Notes: a model not told the origin generated them from the sequence alone. Shown: positions 1-7,733, numbered from the stretch's first letter. The stretch: 17,111 bases of DNA from SIG578 sp045655125 (GCA_045655125.1 JAZOOR010000060.1:1-17111); one strand, 5' to 3'. Translations and numbers: made by a program.

Positions 1-33
1 GAACCACATAATTTTTCCCGTCCTTTCTTAAAT

Positions 34-66
34 GAAAAAAGCGGCGGCTGAAAATTTCAGCCGCCG
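34..66 (-). terminator. Rho-independent terminator of pnp
   Basis: A near-perfect GC-rich inverted repeat (CGGCGGCTGA... / ...TCAGCCGCCG, positions 42-66) lies just past the pnp stop codon. On the minus strand it is followed by a run of six T (positions 40-35). This is a textbook intrinsic terminator for the rpsO-pnp unit. Confidence 0.93.
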
Positions 67-73
67 AAAAATT

Positions 74-2209
74 TTAGTTTAAGCTGTCAGCAGCTTTTTT
101 TGCCTGAATGTCTAAAAGAGCATCTTTTCTGGAAAGATTTATTCTTCCCTGATCGTCAATCTCGGTAACCTTAACAAGAACGTGGTCGCCAACATTTACA
201 ACATCTTCAACCTTTTCAACGCGCTTTAAGTCGAGCTTGGAGATGTGAACAAGACCCTCTTTTCCGGGAGCAATCTCAACGAATGCGCCGAATGCCATAA
301 GTCTTGTTACTTTACCATTGTAGATAGCGCCGATTTCGGGGTCATTAGCAATAAGATTGATGATATCAATAGCAGACTGCGCTTTCTTAATGTCGATACC
401 GGAAACATAAACGTGACCATCCTCTTCAATGTTGATGGTACATTCACACTGATCCTGAATAGACTGAATAACCTTGCCCTGCTTACCGATAACATCACCG
501 ATTTTGTCAGGACTGATGGTTGTGGTGAGCATTTTGGGAGCATAGGGAGAAAGCTCGCTGCGATATTCAGGGATACATTTAAGCATTACTTCGTCAAGGA
601 TGTATTTGCGGGCTTTGTTAGTCTTTGCAAAAGCTTCCTTGATGATTTCAGGTGTAAGACCGTGTACCTTAAGGTCCATCTGAATAGCGGTGATACCTTT
701 ATGAGTGCCTGCAACCTTAAAGTCCATATCTCCGTAGAAGTCTTCAAGACCCTGAATGTCAACCATGGTCATAAAGTCGCCGTAAACGCCGTCATCACCT
801 GTGATAAGACCGCAGGAAATACCAGCAACAGGAGCCTTAATGGGAACACCGGCAGCCATAAGAGCAAGTGTTGAACCACAGATAGAGCCCTGAGAGGTAG
901 AGCCGTTTGAAGAAAGAACCTCACTAACTACGCGGATAGCATAGGGGAACTCTTCAACAGAGGGGATAACGGGGAGAAGAGCACGCTCAGCAAGTGCACC
1001 GTGACCGATTTCGCGGCGTCCGGGGCCTCTTGAAGGCTTGGTTTCACCAACTGAATATGAAGGGAAGTTGTAATGGTGAATATAACGCTTGGTAACCTCT
1101 TCGTCAAGTCCGTCAAGCTTCTGAGCCTCAGAAACGGGAGCGAGCGTTGCTACCGAGAGAACCTGAGTTTGTCCACGGGTAAACATACCCGAACCGTGTA
1201 CGCGGGGAAGAAGGTCAACCTGCGCGTCAAGAGGACGGATATCGTCAATACCACGACCGTCTACACGCTTGCCCTCCTCCTTGAGCCAGGCGCGAACAAC
1301 GTGCTTCTGAACGAGGTACATAATTTCGTCAAGCTTTGCCTCGCAGCCCTCAAAGCGCTCATCAAATTTTTCGTGAACAGCATCATAAATAGGAAGCAGA
1401 GCTGCATCACGAACATTTTTATCATCGGTATCAAGAGCTTTCTTAACATCTTCGATGCAGAATGCCTCGATCTCTGCCATAATTTCGGGATCGGGGTTGC
1501 TTGATTCAAAGGTGAATTTTTCTTTGCCGATCTCATCAACAATGCCCTGAATAAACTTAACGATTTCGCGGTTAACCTCGTGGCCTGCCATAATGCAGTC
1601 AAACATAAGGTCGTCGGGGATTTCGTTACCGCCTGCTTCGATCATAGCAACCAAATCTGCGGTTGATGATACTGTAAGGGTAAGATCGGTGTTTGCACGC
1701 TGCTCAAGTGTGGGGTTGATAACAATCTGACCGTCAACAAGACCTACGCTGGTAGAAGCGATAGGGCCATCCCAAGGAATATCGGATACTGCGATAGCGG
1801 CGGAAACGCCGATAGCAGCGGTGATTTCGGGAGAACAGTCAGGGTCAACCGACATAACGGTTGCAACAACTGAACAGTCGTTGCGCATATCCTTGGGGAA
1901 GAGGGGGCGGATAGGTCTGTCAATGCAACGTGAGGAAAGAATAGCTTTTTCACTTGCTCTACCCTCTCTGCGCTGGAAAGAGCCGGGGATACGGCCTACT
2001 GCGTACATTTTCTCTTCAAAATCAACTGAAAGAGGGAAAAAGTCAATACCCTCGCGAGGTTTTGAAGAAGCGGTTACTGTACAAAGAACACTTGTGTCGC
2101 CGTATGATGCCATAAAAGCAGCATTTGCAAGACCTGCCATTTTACCTGTTTCAAGCTTAAAAGGTCTGCCGGCGATTTCTGTTTCAAATACTCTGTAGTT
2201 TTCAAACAT
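74..2209 (-). CDS. pnp: Polyribonucleotide nucleotidyltransferase (PNPase)
   Basis: PNPase degrades RNA 3' to 5' by phosphorolysis, releasing nucleoside diphosphates; it works as a cytoplasmic trimer in mRNA turnover. The 711-residue length is normal for the family. Two RNase PH-like domains fill roughly residues 1-550. The second contains the phosphate-binding region (GRREIGHGALAERAL), the SNGSTSQGS loop and the catalytic aspartate stretch GDMDFK. A KH domain follows at about 560-618 with its GxxG loop as GKQG (575-578), then an S1 RNA-binding domain at about 626-696. The ATG at 2209 is preceded by AGGAGG (2224-2219) at good spacing. The gene lies downstream of rpsO on the same strand, behind a large structured leader, and ends at a strong terminator. 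No clear promoter of its own was found, so it probably depends partly on read-through from rpsO. PNPase commonly controls its own mRNA through such a leader. Confidence 0.98.
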   Translation of the reverse strand: MFENYRVFETEIAGRPFKLETGKMAGLANAAFMASYGDTSVLCTVTASSKPREGIDFFPLSVDFEEKMYAVGRIPGSFQRREGRASEKAILSSRCIDRPIRPLFPKDMRNDCSVVATVMSVDPDCSPEITAAIGVSAAIAVSDIPWDGPIASTSVGLVDGQIVINPTLEQRANTDLTLTVSSTADLVAMIEAGGNEIPDDLMFDCIMAGHEVNREIVKFIQGIVDEIGKEKFTFESSNPDPEIMAEIEAFCIEDVKKALDTDDKNVRDAALLPIYDAVHEKFDERFEGCEAKLDEIMYLVQKHVVRAWLKEEGKRVDGRGIDDIRPLDAQVDLLPRVHGSGMFTRGQTQVLSVATLAPVSEAQKLDGLDEEVTKRYIHHYNFPSYSVGETKPSRGPGRREIGHGALAERALLPVIPSVEEFPYAIRVVSEVLSSNGSTSQGSICGSTLALMAAGVPIKAPVAGISCGLITGDDGVYGDFMTMVDIQGLEDFYGDMDFKVAGTHKGITAIQMDLKVHGLTPEIIKEAFAKTNKARKYILDEVMLKCIPEYRSELSPYAPKMLTTTISPDKIGDVIGKQGKVIQSIQDQCECTINIEEDGHVYVSGIDIKKAQSAIDIINLIANDPEIGAIYNGKVTRLMAFGAFVEIAPGKEGLVHISKLDLKRVEKVEDVVNVGDHVLVKVTEIDDQGRINLSRKDALLDIQAKKAADSLN

Positions 2210-2244
2210 TTTAAATTTCCTCCTGATTTTTTATTTTCTATCAG

Positions 2245-2350
2245 GCAAAAAAGCATGTTTAGCAATAAATCCGCGGTTTGAAAAGCTTTCAAGCCGTCGA
2301 TTTAATGCTAAGCACAGATTTCTCAAAGAGAAACCCTCTGCTTTTTTTGC
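2245..2350 (-). promoter_or_regulatory. Three-way-junction leader RNA of pnp
   Basis: The DNA between rpsO and pnp can fold, as minus-strand RNA, into a Y shape just upstream of the pnp ribosome binding site. The basal stem pairs 2350-2339 (GCAAAAAAAGCA) with 2255-2245 (TGCTTTTTTGC), with one bulged base. One arm is a perfect 6-bp hairpin, TTTCTC/GAGAAA (2319-2333) with a 3-nt loop. The other is a long imperfect duplex between 2256-2283 and 2287-2314 with only a few mismatches. Established knowledge: in Escherichia coli, RNase III cuts a long stem in the pnp leader and PNPase then removes the cut arm and represses its own synthesis. A similar role here is inferred from structure and position. 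Confidence 0.65.
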
Positions 2351-2384
2351 CCGATTTAGAAACTTGTTAGTGCGTAAACTGCAT

Positions 2385-2420
2385 CAAAAGGCAGACAAAT
2401 AAAAATTTGCCTGCCTTTTT
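2385..2420 (-). terminator. Intrinsic (possibly leaky) terminator after rpsO
   Basis: On the minus strand, directly after the rpsO stop, there is a stem AAAGGCAGGCAAAT / ATTTGTCTGCCTTT with a short T loop, continuing into TTTT. It probably ends most rpsO transcripts. Some read-through is expected, because no convincing separate promoter lies between it and pnp. Confidence 0.8.
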
Positions 2421-2429
2421 ACTGTTAGC

Positions 2430-2696
2430 TTACTTACGGATGCCGAGCTTAGCGATAATAGCACGATAACGCTCAATGTCCTTTTTAATAAGGTAGTTAA
2501 GAAGATTTCTTCTCTTACCTACCATCTTAAGCAGGCCTCTTCTTGAGTGGTGGTCGTTCTTGTGGACCTTTAAGTGTTCGGTAAGGTCGTTAATTCTCTT
2601 GGTGAGAATTGCGATCTGAACCTCGGGAGATCCTGTGTCGTTTTCGCTGAGCTTGTTGTTTTCGATGATGCTTGTCTTTTCTTCTTTAAGCAGCAT
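2430..2696 (-). CDS. rpsO: 30S ribosomal protein S15
   Basis: S15 is a primary 16S rRNA-binding protein of the small ribosomal subunit platform. The 88 residues match the family length, and the core signature is complete: the DTGSPEVQIA stretch, RINDLTEHLK, the HHSRRGLL RNA-binding turn, and the ending RYRAIIAKLGIRK. The ATG at 2696 was chosen because GAGGTG (2708-2703) sits at proper distance before it. A GTG three codons upstream (2705) would lie inside this ribosome binding site. The gene has its own promoter and a structured leader, is followed by a terminator-like hairpin, and is followed by pnp. S15 represses its own translation by binding the mRNA leader in several bacteria. Confidence 0.98.
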   Translation of the reverse strand: MLLKEEKTSIIENNKLSENDTGSPEVQIAILTKRINDLTEHLKVHKNDHHSRRGLLKMVGKRRNLLNYLIKKDIERYRAIIAKLGIRK

Positions 2697-2793
2697 TTCT
2701 TTCACCTCATTTTAAAATATTTGCAATGGTCAAAGCTTAAGGTAGGTGAATTCCCAATGGGATTACTCCTTAGGCGGCGATCAAAGCCTTATT
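2697..2793 (-). promoter_or_regulatory. Structured 5' leader of rpsO (candidate S15 autoregulatory element)
   Basis: About 90 nt separate the predicted transcription start from the rpsO start codon. On the minus strand the leader can form an inner hairpin TCCC-ATT-GGGA, enclosed by pairing of CCTAAGG with CCTTAAG (one mismatch). A ribosome-binding-site-like AAGGAG lies inside this structure, away from the real start. Known S15 leaders in other phyla use different folds around an S15-binding site. That this one binds S15 is inference. Confidence 0.45.
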
Positions 2794-2822
2794 AGTATAC
2801 CACTATTTTTTTGTAATGTAAA
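2794..2822 (-). promoter_or_regulatory. Sigma-A-type promoter of rpsO-pnp
   Basis: On the minus strand, TTTACA (-35, 2822-2817) and TATACT (-10, 2799-2794) are separated by exactly 17 bp. Each hexamer has one mismatch to consensus. The promoter is placed just upstream of the rpsO leader and is divergent from the promoter of the DeoR-family operon. Confidence 0.85.
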
Positions 2823-2855
2823 GCCTTTTTTGAAATTTATTTTTTAAAAGTCGCA

Positions 2856-2884
2856 TTGACTTTTGTTATATAAAATGTTATAAT
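2856..2884 (+). promoter_or_regulatory. Strong sigma-A-type promoter of the five-gene operon
   Basis: TTGACT (-35, 2856-2861) and a perfect TATAAT (-10, 2879-2884) are 17 bp apart. They lie about 60 bp upstream of the regulator start codon and are interleaved with repeated TGTTA half-sites. No -12/-24 (sigma-54) motif of the kind typical for acetoin operons was seen. Confidence 0.88.
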
Positions 2885-2929
2885 ATGTTAGAAAAAAGTG
2901 TTTTATAACATTATTATATCAAAATGTTA
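2864..2929. promoter_or_regulatory. TGTTA half-site cluster, candidate DeoR-family operator
   Basis: Four direct TGTTA copies start at 2864, 2876, 2886 and 2925, and one inverted copy (TAACA) lies at 2906-2910. Two copies form a perfect inverted repeat with 10-bp arms, AATGTTATAA (2874-2883) and TTATAACATT (2903-2912). It overlaps the -10 box and the transcription start. The copy at 2886 reads TGTTAGAA, which resembles the half-site recalled for the E. coli DeoR operator. Repression by the protein encoded directly downstream is inferred from position and symmetry. Confidence 0.6.
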
Positions 2930-2946
2930 CATAAGGAGGGGATGGA

Positions 2947-3705
2947 TTGAACACAATCAGGCGCGAGCAGATGCTTGAATTTATCAAGGCAAAGAAAGCG
3001 GTTAGCCTGAAAGAACTTATTCAGATGTTTTCAGGTGTCAGTACAATGACAATCCACCGCGACCTTGATTATATGGAAGAAAAGGGCGTTATAGAGCGGG
3101 TTCGAGGAGGCGCGAGGTATCTTGTGCCGGAGATTGACCACAGAGAGCCTGCTTTTATTGAGCGTGAGGTTTCAAACAGGGAGCAAAAGGAGATAATTGC
3201 AAGAAAAGCGGTATCTCTAATTCGCAGCGGCAGCTCGATTTTTATTGATTCGGGCACAACCACATTGGCTCTCGCAAAGCTTATAGAGGACATTCCGCTC
3301 AATGTTGTTACAAACAGTCCCAATATTGCAGTTGCACTGTCGGACCGAAACTACATAAATTTAACCCTCAGCGGAGGAACACTTGAAAAGCGCAACCTTT
3401 CGCTTTACGGAAGCAGTGCGGTGAGCACCATAGAAAAAATCAATGTTGACCTTGCCTTTGTCGTTCCCTCGGGATTTACCGAGCAGGGTGGATTCTGTTG
3501 CGGAAATGACGGAGAGGCGGTTGTTAAAAACCTCATTTGCAAAAAGGCTCGCAGCGTAGCTTTGCTTATTGATTCAAGCAAGCTGGATAAGGTTATGCCG
3601 TTTACCTTTGCAAACGCAGAGGACATTGATTATCTTATTTGTGATAAACCTCTGCCCGAGGAATTAGCTTTCGCTCTGCGGCAGAAAGGTGTCAGCATAT
3701 TATAG
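2947..3705 (+). CDS. DeoR-family transcriptional regulator
   Basis: DeoR-family regulators are cytoplasmic repressors that usually sense a sugar phosphate and control nearby sugar genes. The 252-residue length is typical. The N-terminal winged helix-turn-helix covers about residues 3-57, with the family pattern STMTIHRDLDYMEEKG ending in RVRGGA. The C-terminal sensor domain shows DSGTTT (101-106), VTNSPNIA, SGGT (142-145) and DSSKLDK (209-215), which in relatives form the phosphosugar site. The start is TTG at 2947, after AAGGAGGGG (2933-2941), and matches where family members begin. An ATG at 2942 opens only a two-codon frame. The stop codon lies within the ribosome binding site of the phosphofructokinase gene, 10 bp before that gene begins, so the two are likely translationally coupled. 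The effector is unknown; fructose 1-phosphate or fructose 1,6-bisphosphate would fit the neighbour. Confidence 0.93.
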   Translation: MNTIRREQMLEFIKAKKAVSLKELIQMFSGVSTMTIHRDLDYMEEKGVIERVRGGARYLVPEIDHREPAFIEREVSNREQKEIIARKAVSLIRSGSSIFIDSGTTTLALAKLIEDIPLNVVTNSPNIAVALSDRNYINLTLSGGTLEKRNLSLYGSSAVSTIEKINVDLAFVVPSGFTEQGGFCCGNDGEAVVKNLICKKARSVALLIDSSKLDKVMPFTFANAEDIDYLICDKPLPEELAFALRQKGVSIL

Positions 3706-3715
3706 GAGGAAAAAT

Positions 3716-4936
3716 ATGAAAAATTTATTGCTTGCACAATCGGGCGGTCCTACCGCCGCCATTAACGCAACTGTTGCGGGTGCAGTTGCCGCTGCTTTAA
3801 AAAGCGGAAAGATAGACAAGGTCTATGCCGGCTGTAACGGAATTAAGGGAGTTATCGAGGGAAGGCTTGTTGAAATCGGTGAAAGACTTTCCGACCCCAA
3901 ACAGATGCACCTTTTGGAAACAACCCCCGCATCTGCGCTCGGCTCTTGCCGTTTGCGCCTTAAGGATGTAGATTCTGACCGCGAGAGCTATGAAAAAATC
4001 TTAAAGGTTCTGCGCGAGTATAACATTGGATACTTTGTCTATACGGGCGGAAACGACTCGATGGATACCGTTTTAAAGCTGTCGCAGTATTTTGAAAAAG
4101 AGGGCATTGAGGATATCAAGGTTATGGGCGCCCCCAAAACCATTGATAACGACCTTCCCGAAACCGACCATACCCCAGGCTTTGGCAGTGCCGCTAAATA
4201 CATAGCCACCACCTTTGCCGAGATAGGCAGAGATTGTAATGTTTATGATATTCCTGCCGTTACCGTTGTTGAGGTAATGGGAAGAAATGCAGGCTGGCTC
4301 ACCGCCGCCTCGGCACTTGCCCGCGTAAATGGCTGCGGCGCTCCCGCACTCATTTACCTGCCCGAAGCTCCCTTTGACATTGACGAGTTCATTGAGGATG
4401 TAAAGGCTAAGCTTGAGGTTCAGTCGGCTGTTGTTGTAGCAGTTAGCGAGGGTATTCGCGATAAGGATGGAAAGTATGCCGCTGAGAGTTATATGAGCGG
4501 AGCGGTTGATGCTTTCGGTCATAAATATCTTGCAGGAACTGCAAAGTTCTTAACCGATGTTGTAAAGGAAAGAATAGGCTGTAAGGTTCGCGCTATTGAG
4601 CTTAACTTAATGCAGCGCTGCGCAGCTCACATCGCATCAGAAACCGATATAGAGGAGTCCAAGGCTCTCGGTGCTGCCGCAGTAGAGGCGGCGCTTAGTG
4701 GCAAGAGCGGAGAAATGACCATTATTCGCCGCAAGGATTCCAAGGCTTATGAAACCGAGATTTCTACCGTTGACATAGCTCTTGTTGCAAACGGTGAGAA
4801 AACCGTTCCGCGCGAGTGGATAAACGAGAGAGGAAACGATGTTCTTGATGTTTGCATCGAGTACATAAAGCCTCTCATCATCGGAGAAACACAACCTGTT
4901 TATGAAAACGGAATTCCCGTTCACTTTGCTCTTTAA
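3716..4936 (+). CDS. pfp: Phosphofructokinase, probably pyrophosphate-dependent
   Basis: This enzyme phosphorylates fructose 6-phosphate to fructose 1,6-bisphosphate in glycolysis, in the cytoplasm. The 406 residues are longer than the roughly 320 of bacterial ATP-PFK and fit the longer PPi/mixed group. Visible motifs are GGPTAAIN (10-17), GGNDSMDT (111-118), PKTIDND (140-146, with the catalytic aspartates) and MGRNAGW (188-194). In ATP enzymes the corresponding motifs read GGDGS and PGTIDND. Here D replaces the glycine of the first and K141 the glycine of the second, the established mark of PPi use. PPi-PFK is reversible, so it may also serve gluconeogenesis. The ATG at 3716 follows AGGAGG (3704-3709) closely; an in-frame ATG at 3689 overlaps the regulator gene and lacks such a site. 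The gene sits between the DeoR-family regulator and the E2 gene. Confidence 0.93.
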   Translation: MKNLLLAQSGGPTAAINATVAGAVAAALKSGKIDKVYAGCNGIKGVIEGRLVEIGERLSDPKQMHLLETTPASALGSCRLRLKDVDSDRESYEKILKVLREYNIGYFVYTGGNDSMDTVLKLSQYFEKEGIEDIKVMGAPKTIDNDLPETDHTPGFGSAAKYIATTFAEIGRDCNVYDIPAVTVVEVMGRNAGWLTAASALARVNGCGAPALIYLPEAPFDIDEFIEDVKAKLEVQSAVVVAVSEGIRDKDGKYAAESYMSGAVDAFGHKYLAGTAKFLTDVVKERIGCKVRAIELNLMQRCAAHIASETDIEESKALGAAAVEAALSGKSGEMTIIRRKDSKAYETEISTVDIALVANGEKTVPREWINERGNDVLDVCIEYIKPLIIGETQPVYENGIPVHFAL

Positions 4937-4982
4937 ATTTTGCTTTTAAAAAATAAATATATATTAAAGGAGGAGATACCAA

Positions 4983-6317
4983 ATGGCAGAAGGCATTTTA
5001 ATGCCCAAACAGGGTATCACTGTTGAAAGCTGTATCATCACAAAATGGTACAAAAAGGTCGGCGATCAGGTCAAGGTGGGAGACGCACTTTTTGGCTATG
5101 AAACCGACAAATCCACCTTTGACTGCGAGTCTACCGCAGAGGGTGAAATTCTCGAAATCTTTTATGGCGACGGCGACGATGTTCCCGTTTTAGTCAATGT
5201 CTGCGCAGTAGGCACAAAGGGTGAGGATGTATCTGCCCTTCGCCCCGCAGGTGAAGCAGAGGAAGCTCCTGCTGAGGAGAAAAAAGAAGAGGCAGCAGCC
5301 CCCACAGCAGCTCCCGCAGCTCAGGCTGAACCTCAAAAGGAAATAAAGGTAAATGACGGAGAACTTAAAATTTCTCCCAGAGCCAAGGCTCTCGCTGAGA
5401 AAGAGCATATTGATGCTCGTCTTGCAGAGGGCAGCGGCCCTTATGGCAGAGTTGTTGAAAAGGATATCCGTGACCTTATGGCAAAGGGTGTCGGCGCAAC
5501 TTCGGCAGCATTCTCTGAGGCAAACGGAGCCGCAGGCGGCACCGCGCTCGGCGGCAGATTTGGTCTCTCCGATATCGGCGCAGCAGCTACAGCCGCAGCA
5601 GCCACCGCTGCAAACGAGCCCGAGTTTGAGGATGAGAAGTTCAGCGGTATCCGCAGAACTATCGCAAAGTCTATGACCAATTCGCTCACCTCTATGGCAC
5701 AGCTCACACTCAACAGCGCATTCGATGCAACCGATGTTATGCAGTACAGAGCACAGCTTAAGAAGAGCGCAGAGGCCCTTAATCTTCCCAACATTACTCT
5801 TAATGACATTGTTCTCTTTGCAGTATCGAGAACACTTCTCGCTCATAAGGACCTTAATGCACATCTCTTAGAGGGCGACACAATGCGCCGCTTTAACCAC
5901 GTTCACTTAGGTGTCGCGGTTGACACTCCCCGCGGACTTATGGTTCCTACAATCCGCTATGCTGATATGAAATCTCTCGCTCAGATATCTGCTGAGGCCA
6001 AGGCACTTGCTAAAAAGGCTCAAGAAGGAAACATCAGCCCCGACGAGCTTTCGGGCGCAACCTTTACTGTAAGTAACCTTGGAGCTATGGGTATCGAGAG
6101 CTTCACTCCCGTTATTAATCCTCCCCAGACAGGTATTCTCGGTGTCGGCACTCTTATGACAAGAGTTCGCGATAACGGCGGAGAGCTTAAGTCGTATCAG
6201 GCAATGGGAATGTCACTCACATTTGACCACAGAGCTCTTGACGGTGCTCCCGCAGCAAGATTCTTAAAAGACCTTTGCAAAAATCTCGAAGCATTCCGAG
6301 TTTTACTTGCAATGTAA
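4983..6317 (+). CDS. Dihydrolipoamide acyltransferase (E2) of a 2-oxoacid/acetoin dehydrogenase-type complex
   Basis: E2 is the core of the complex; it accepts an acyl group from E1 on its swinging lipoyl arm and transfers it to CoA. The 444 residues contain one N-terminal lipoyl domain (about 1-78) with the lipoylated lysine at K43 in YETDKSTFD. An Ala/Pro/Glu-rich linker follows (about 88-120), then a peripheral-subunit-binding domain (129-166, SPRAKALAEKE...GRVVEKDI), a second Ala-rich linker, and the catalytic domain (about 218-444). The active site DHRALDG is at 415-421 (H416, D420). The ATG at 4983 follows AAAGGAGGAG. The gene is 46 bp after the phosphofructokinase gene and 24 bp before E3, so all are cotranscribed. 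E2 being the first subunit gene is unusual, since most such operons begin with E1. The substrate (pyruvate, acetoin or another) cannot be read from E2. Lipoylation needs enzymes not in this window. Confidence 0.95.
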   Translation: MAEGILMPKQGITVESCIITKWYKKVGDQVKVGDALFGYETDKSTFDCESTAEGEILEIFYGDGDDVPVLVNVCAVGTKGEDVSALRPAGEAEEAPAEEKKEEAAAPTAAPAAQAEPQKEIKVNDGELKISPRAKALAEKEHIDARLAEGSGPYGRVVEKDIRDLMAKGVGATSAAFSEANGAAGGTALGGRFGLSDIGAAATAAAATAANEPEFEDEKFSGIRRTIAKSMTNSLTSMAQLTLNSAFDATDVMQYRAQLKKSAEALNLPNITLNDIVLFAVSRTLLAHKDLNAHLLEGDTMRRFNHVHLGVAVDTPRGLMVPTIRYADMKSLAQISAEAKALAKKAQEGNISPDELSGATFTVSNLGAMGIESFTPVINPPQTGILGVGTLMTRVRDNGGELKSYQAMGMSLTFDHRALDGAPAARFLKDLCKNLEAFRVLLAM

Positions 6318-6341
6318 TCGGTTTAAGAGAGGTATAAACTT

Positions 6342-7709
6342 ATGGATAAATTTGATCTTATTGTGCTCGGCGGCGGCCCTGCAGGCTACCTTGCAGCCGA
6401 GAGAGCGGGCCACGCAGGCCTGAAAACCGCAGTAGTTGAGAAAAGAGCGCTCGGCGGCGTATGCTTAAATGAGGGCTGCGTTCCCTCTAAAACTTTTTTG
6501 AACTCCGCTAAAATCTATGAGCACGCAGTAGACGGTAAAGCTTTCGGTGTTACTGCTGAAAACGTTAAAATTGACCAGAATGTTGTTGTTGACCGTAAAA
6601 ATAAGGTCGTCGCTCAGCTTGTCGGCGGTGTCGGAATGCAGATGAAGGCAAACCACGTCACCGTTATCGAAGGTGACGGTAAAATCAACGGCAAAACTGC
6701 AGACGGATTTATTATCGAGGTCGGTGACAAGTCCTATACAGCAGATAAGCTCATTATCGCAACAGGCTCCACCGCATTTGTTCCACCCATCAAGGGCGCA
6801 AAGGAGAGCCTTGAGAGCGGCTTTGCTATGACCAACCGCGAAATTCTCGACCTTCGCGAAATCCCCGAAAAACTTGTAGTTATCGGAGGCGGCGTTATCG
6901 GTCTTGAAATGGCTTCCTATTTCAATTCCGTAGGCTCTAAGGTTACAGTTATCGAAATGCTCGATAAAATCGCAGGACCCACCGACGCAGAGATTTCTAA
7001 CATTCTCCTTAAGAATTATCAGAAGAAAGGCGTTGAGTTCAAGCTCGGCTGCGCTGTTACCGCCGTTGAGGACGGAAAGGTTACATACACCGAAAAGGGC
7101 GAAACCAAGTCTGTCGAGGCAGATAAGGTTCTCATCGCAATCGGAAGAAGAGCATTTACTCAGGGCATCGGTTTAGAGACCATTGGTGTTTACACCGAGC
7201 GCGGTAACATCGTAACCGATGAAAACCTGCGCACCAATGTTGCAGGAGTTTACGCAACAGGCGATGTCAACGGCAAAATTATGCTGGCTCACACCGCTTA
7301 CAGAGAGTCTGAGGTTGCTGTAAACCACATTCTCGGAATTAAGGATAAAATGCGATACCATGCAATTCCCTCTGTAATCTACACAACCCCCGAGGTTGGC
7401 TCTGTAGGTGAAACCGAGGAGAGCGCAAAGGCTAAGGGACTCGACTATAGAGTTTCCACCGTTTCAATGCGCTTTAGCGGCAGATATGTTGCCGAAACCG
7501 AGGGTGGAGACGGAATTTGTAAGCTCATTGTTGATAATAAGTATGATCGCCTCTTAGGTGTTCATCTTATCGGCAGCTATGCATCAGAAATTATTTACGG
7601 TGCGGCAATGATGATTGAAAGCGAATACAGGGTAAAGGATTTAAAAGAATTTGTATTCCCTCACCCCACAGTTTGCGAGGTCATCCGCGAAGCACTGTTT
7701 CAGCTGTAA
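6342..7709 (+). CDS. lpdA: Dihydrolipoamide dehydrogenase (E3)
   Basis: E3 is a homodimeric flavoprotein that reoxidises the dihydrolipoyl arm of E2 and passes electrons to NAD+. The 455 residues show an FAD-binding GGGPAGY near the N-terminus and the redox disulfide in GGVCLNEGCVPSK (C41 and C46). They also show an NAD-binding fold with IGGGVIGLEMA (181-191), the second FAD motif around VYATGDVNG, and a C-terminal dimerisation domain with the active-site HPTVCE (H441, E446). There is no extra N-terminal lipoyl domain, so the only lipoyl domain of the complex is on E2. The ATG at 6342 follows AAGAGAGG. The gene lies tightly between E2 and E1, with 24-bp gaps on both sides, supporting a dedicated role in this complex. 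It may still also serve the glycine cleavage system. Confidence 0.96.
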   Translation: MDKFDLIVLGGGPAGYLAAERAGHAGLKTAVVEKRALGGVCLNEGCVPSKTFLNSAKIYEHAVDGKAFGVTAENVKIDQNVVVDRKNKVVAQLVGGVGMQMKANHVTVIEGDGKINGKTADGFIIEVGDKSYTADKLIIATGSTAFVPPIKGAKESLESGFAMTNREILDLREIPEKLVVIGGGVIGLEMASYFNSVGSKVTVIEMLDKIAGPTDAEISNILLKNYQKKGVEFKLGCAVTAVEDGKVTYTEKGETKSVEADKVLIAIGRRAFTQGIGLETIGVYTERGNIVTDENLRTNVAGVYATGDVNGKIMLAHTAYRESEVAVNHILGIKDKMRYHAIPSVIYTTPEVGSVGETEESAKAKGLDYRVSTVSMRFSGRYVAETEGGDGICKLIVDNKYDRLLGVHLIGSYASEIIYGAAMMIESEYRVKDLKEFVFPHPTVCEVIREALFQL

Positions 7710-7733
7710 AAAATAATAAAAGGAGCGAAAAAT

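Noticed and set aside
1073..1504. Long plus-strand open frame inside pnp
   Set aside because: It lies wholly antisense to a well-supported PNPase gene, has no ribosome binding site and resembles no known protein. It is a product of codon bias on the opposite strand. The same holds for antisense frames over E2 (5190-5864) and E1 (7863-8639).
3689..3715. Earlier ATG for the phosphofructokinase
   Set aside because: It overlaps the regulator gene and has no ribosome binding site, while the ATG at 3716 has AGGAGG at good spacing and matches the family N-terminus.
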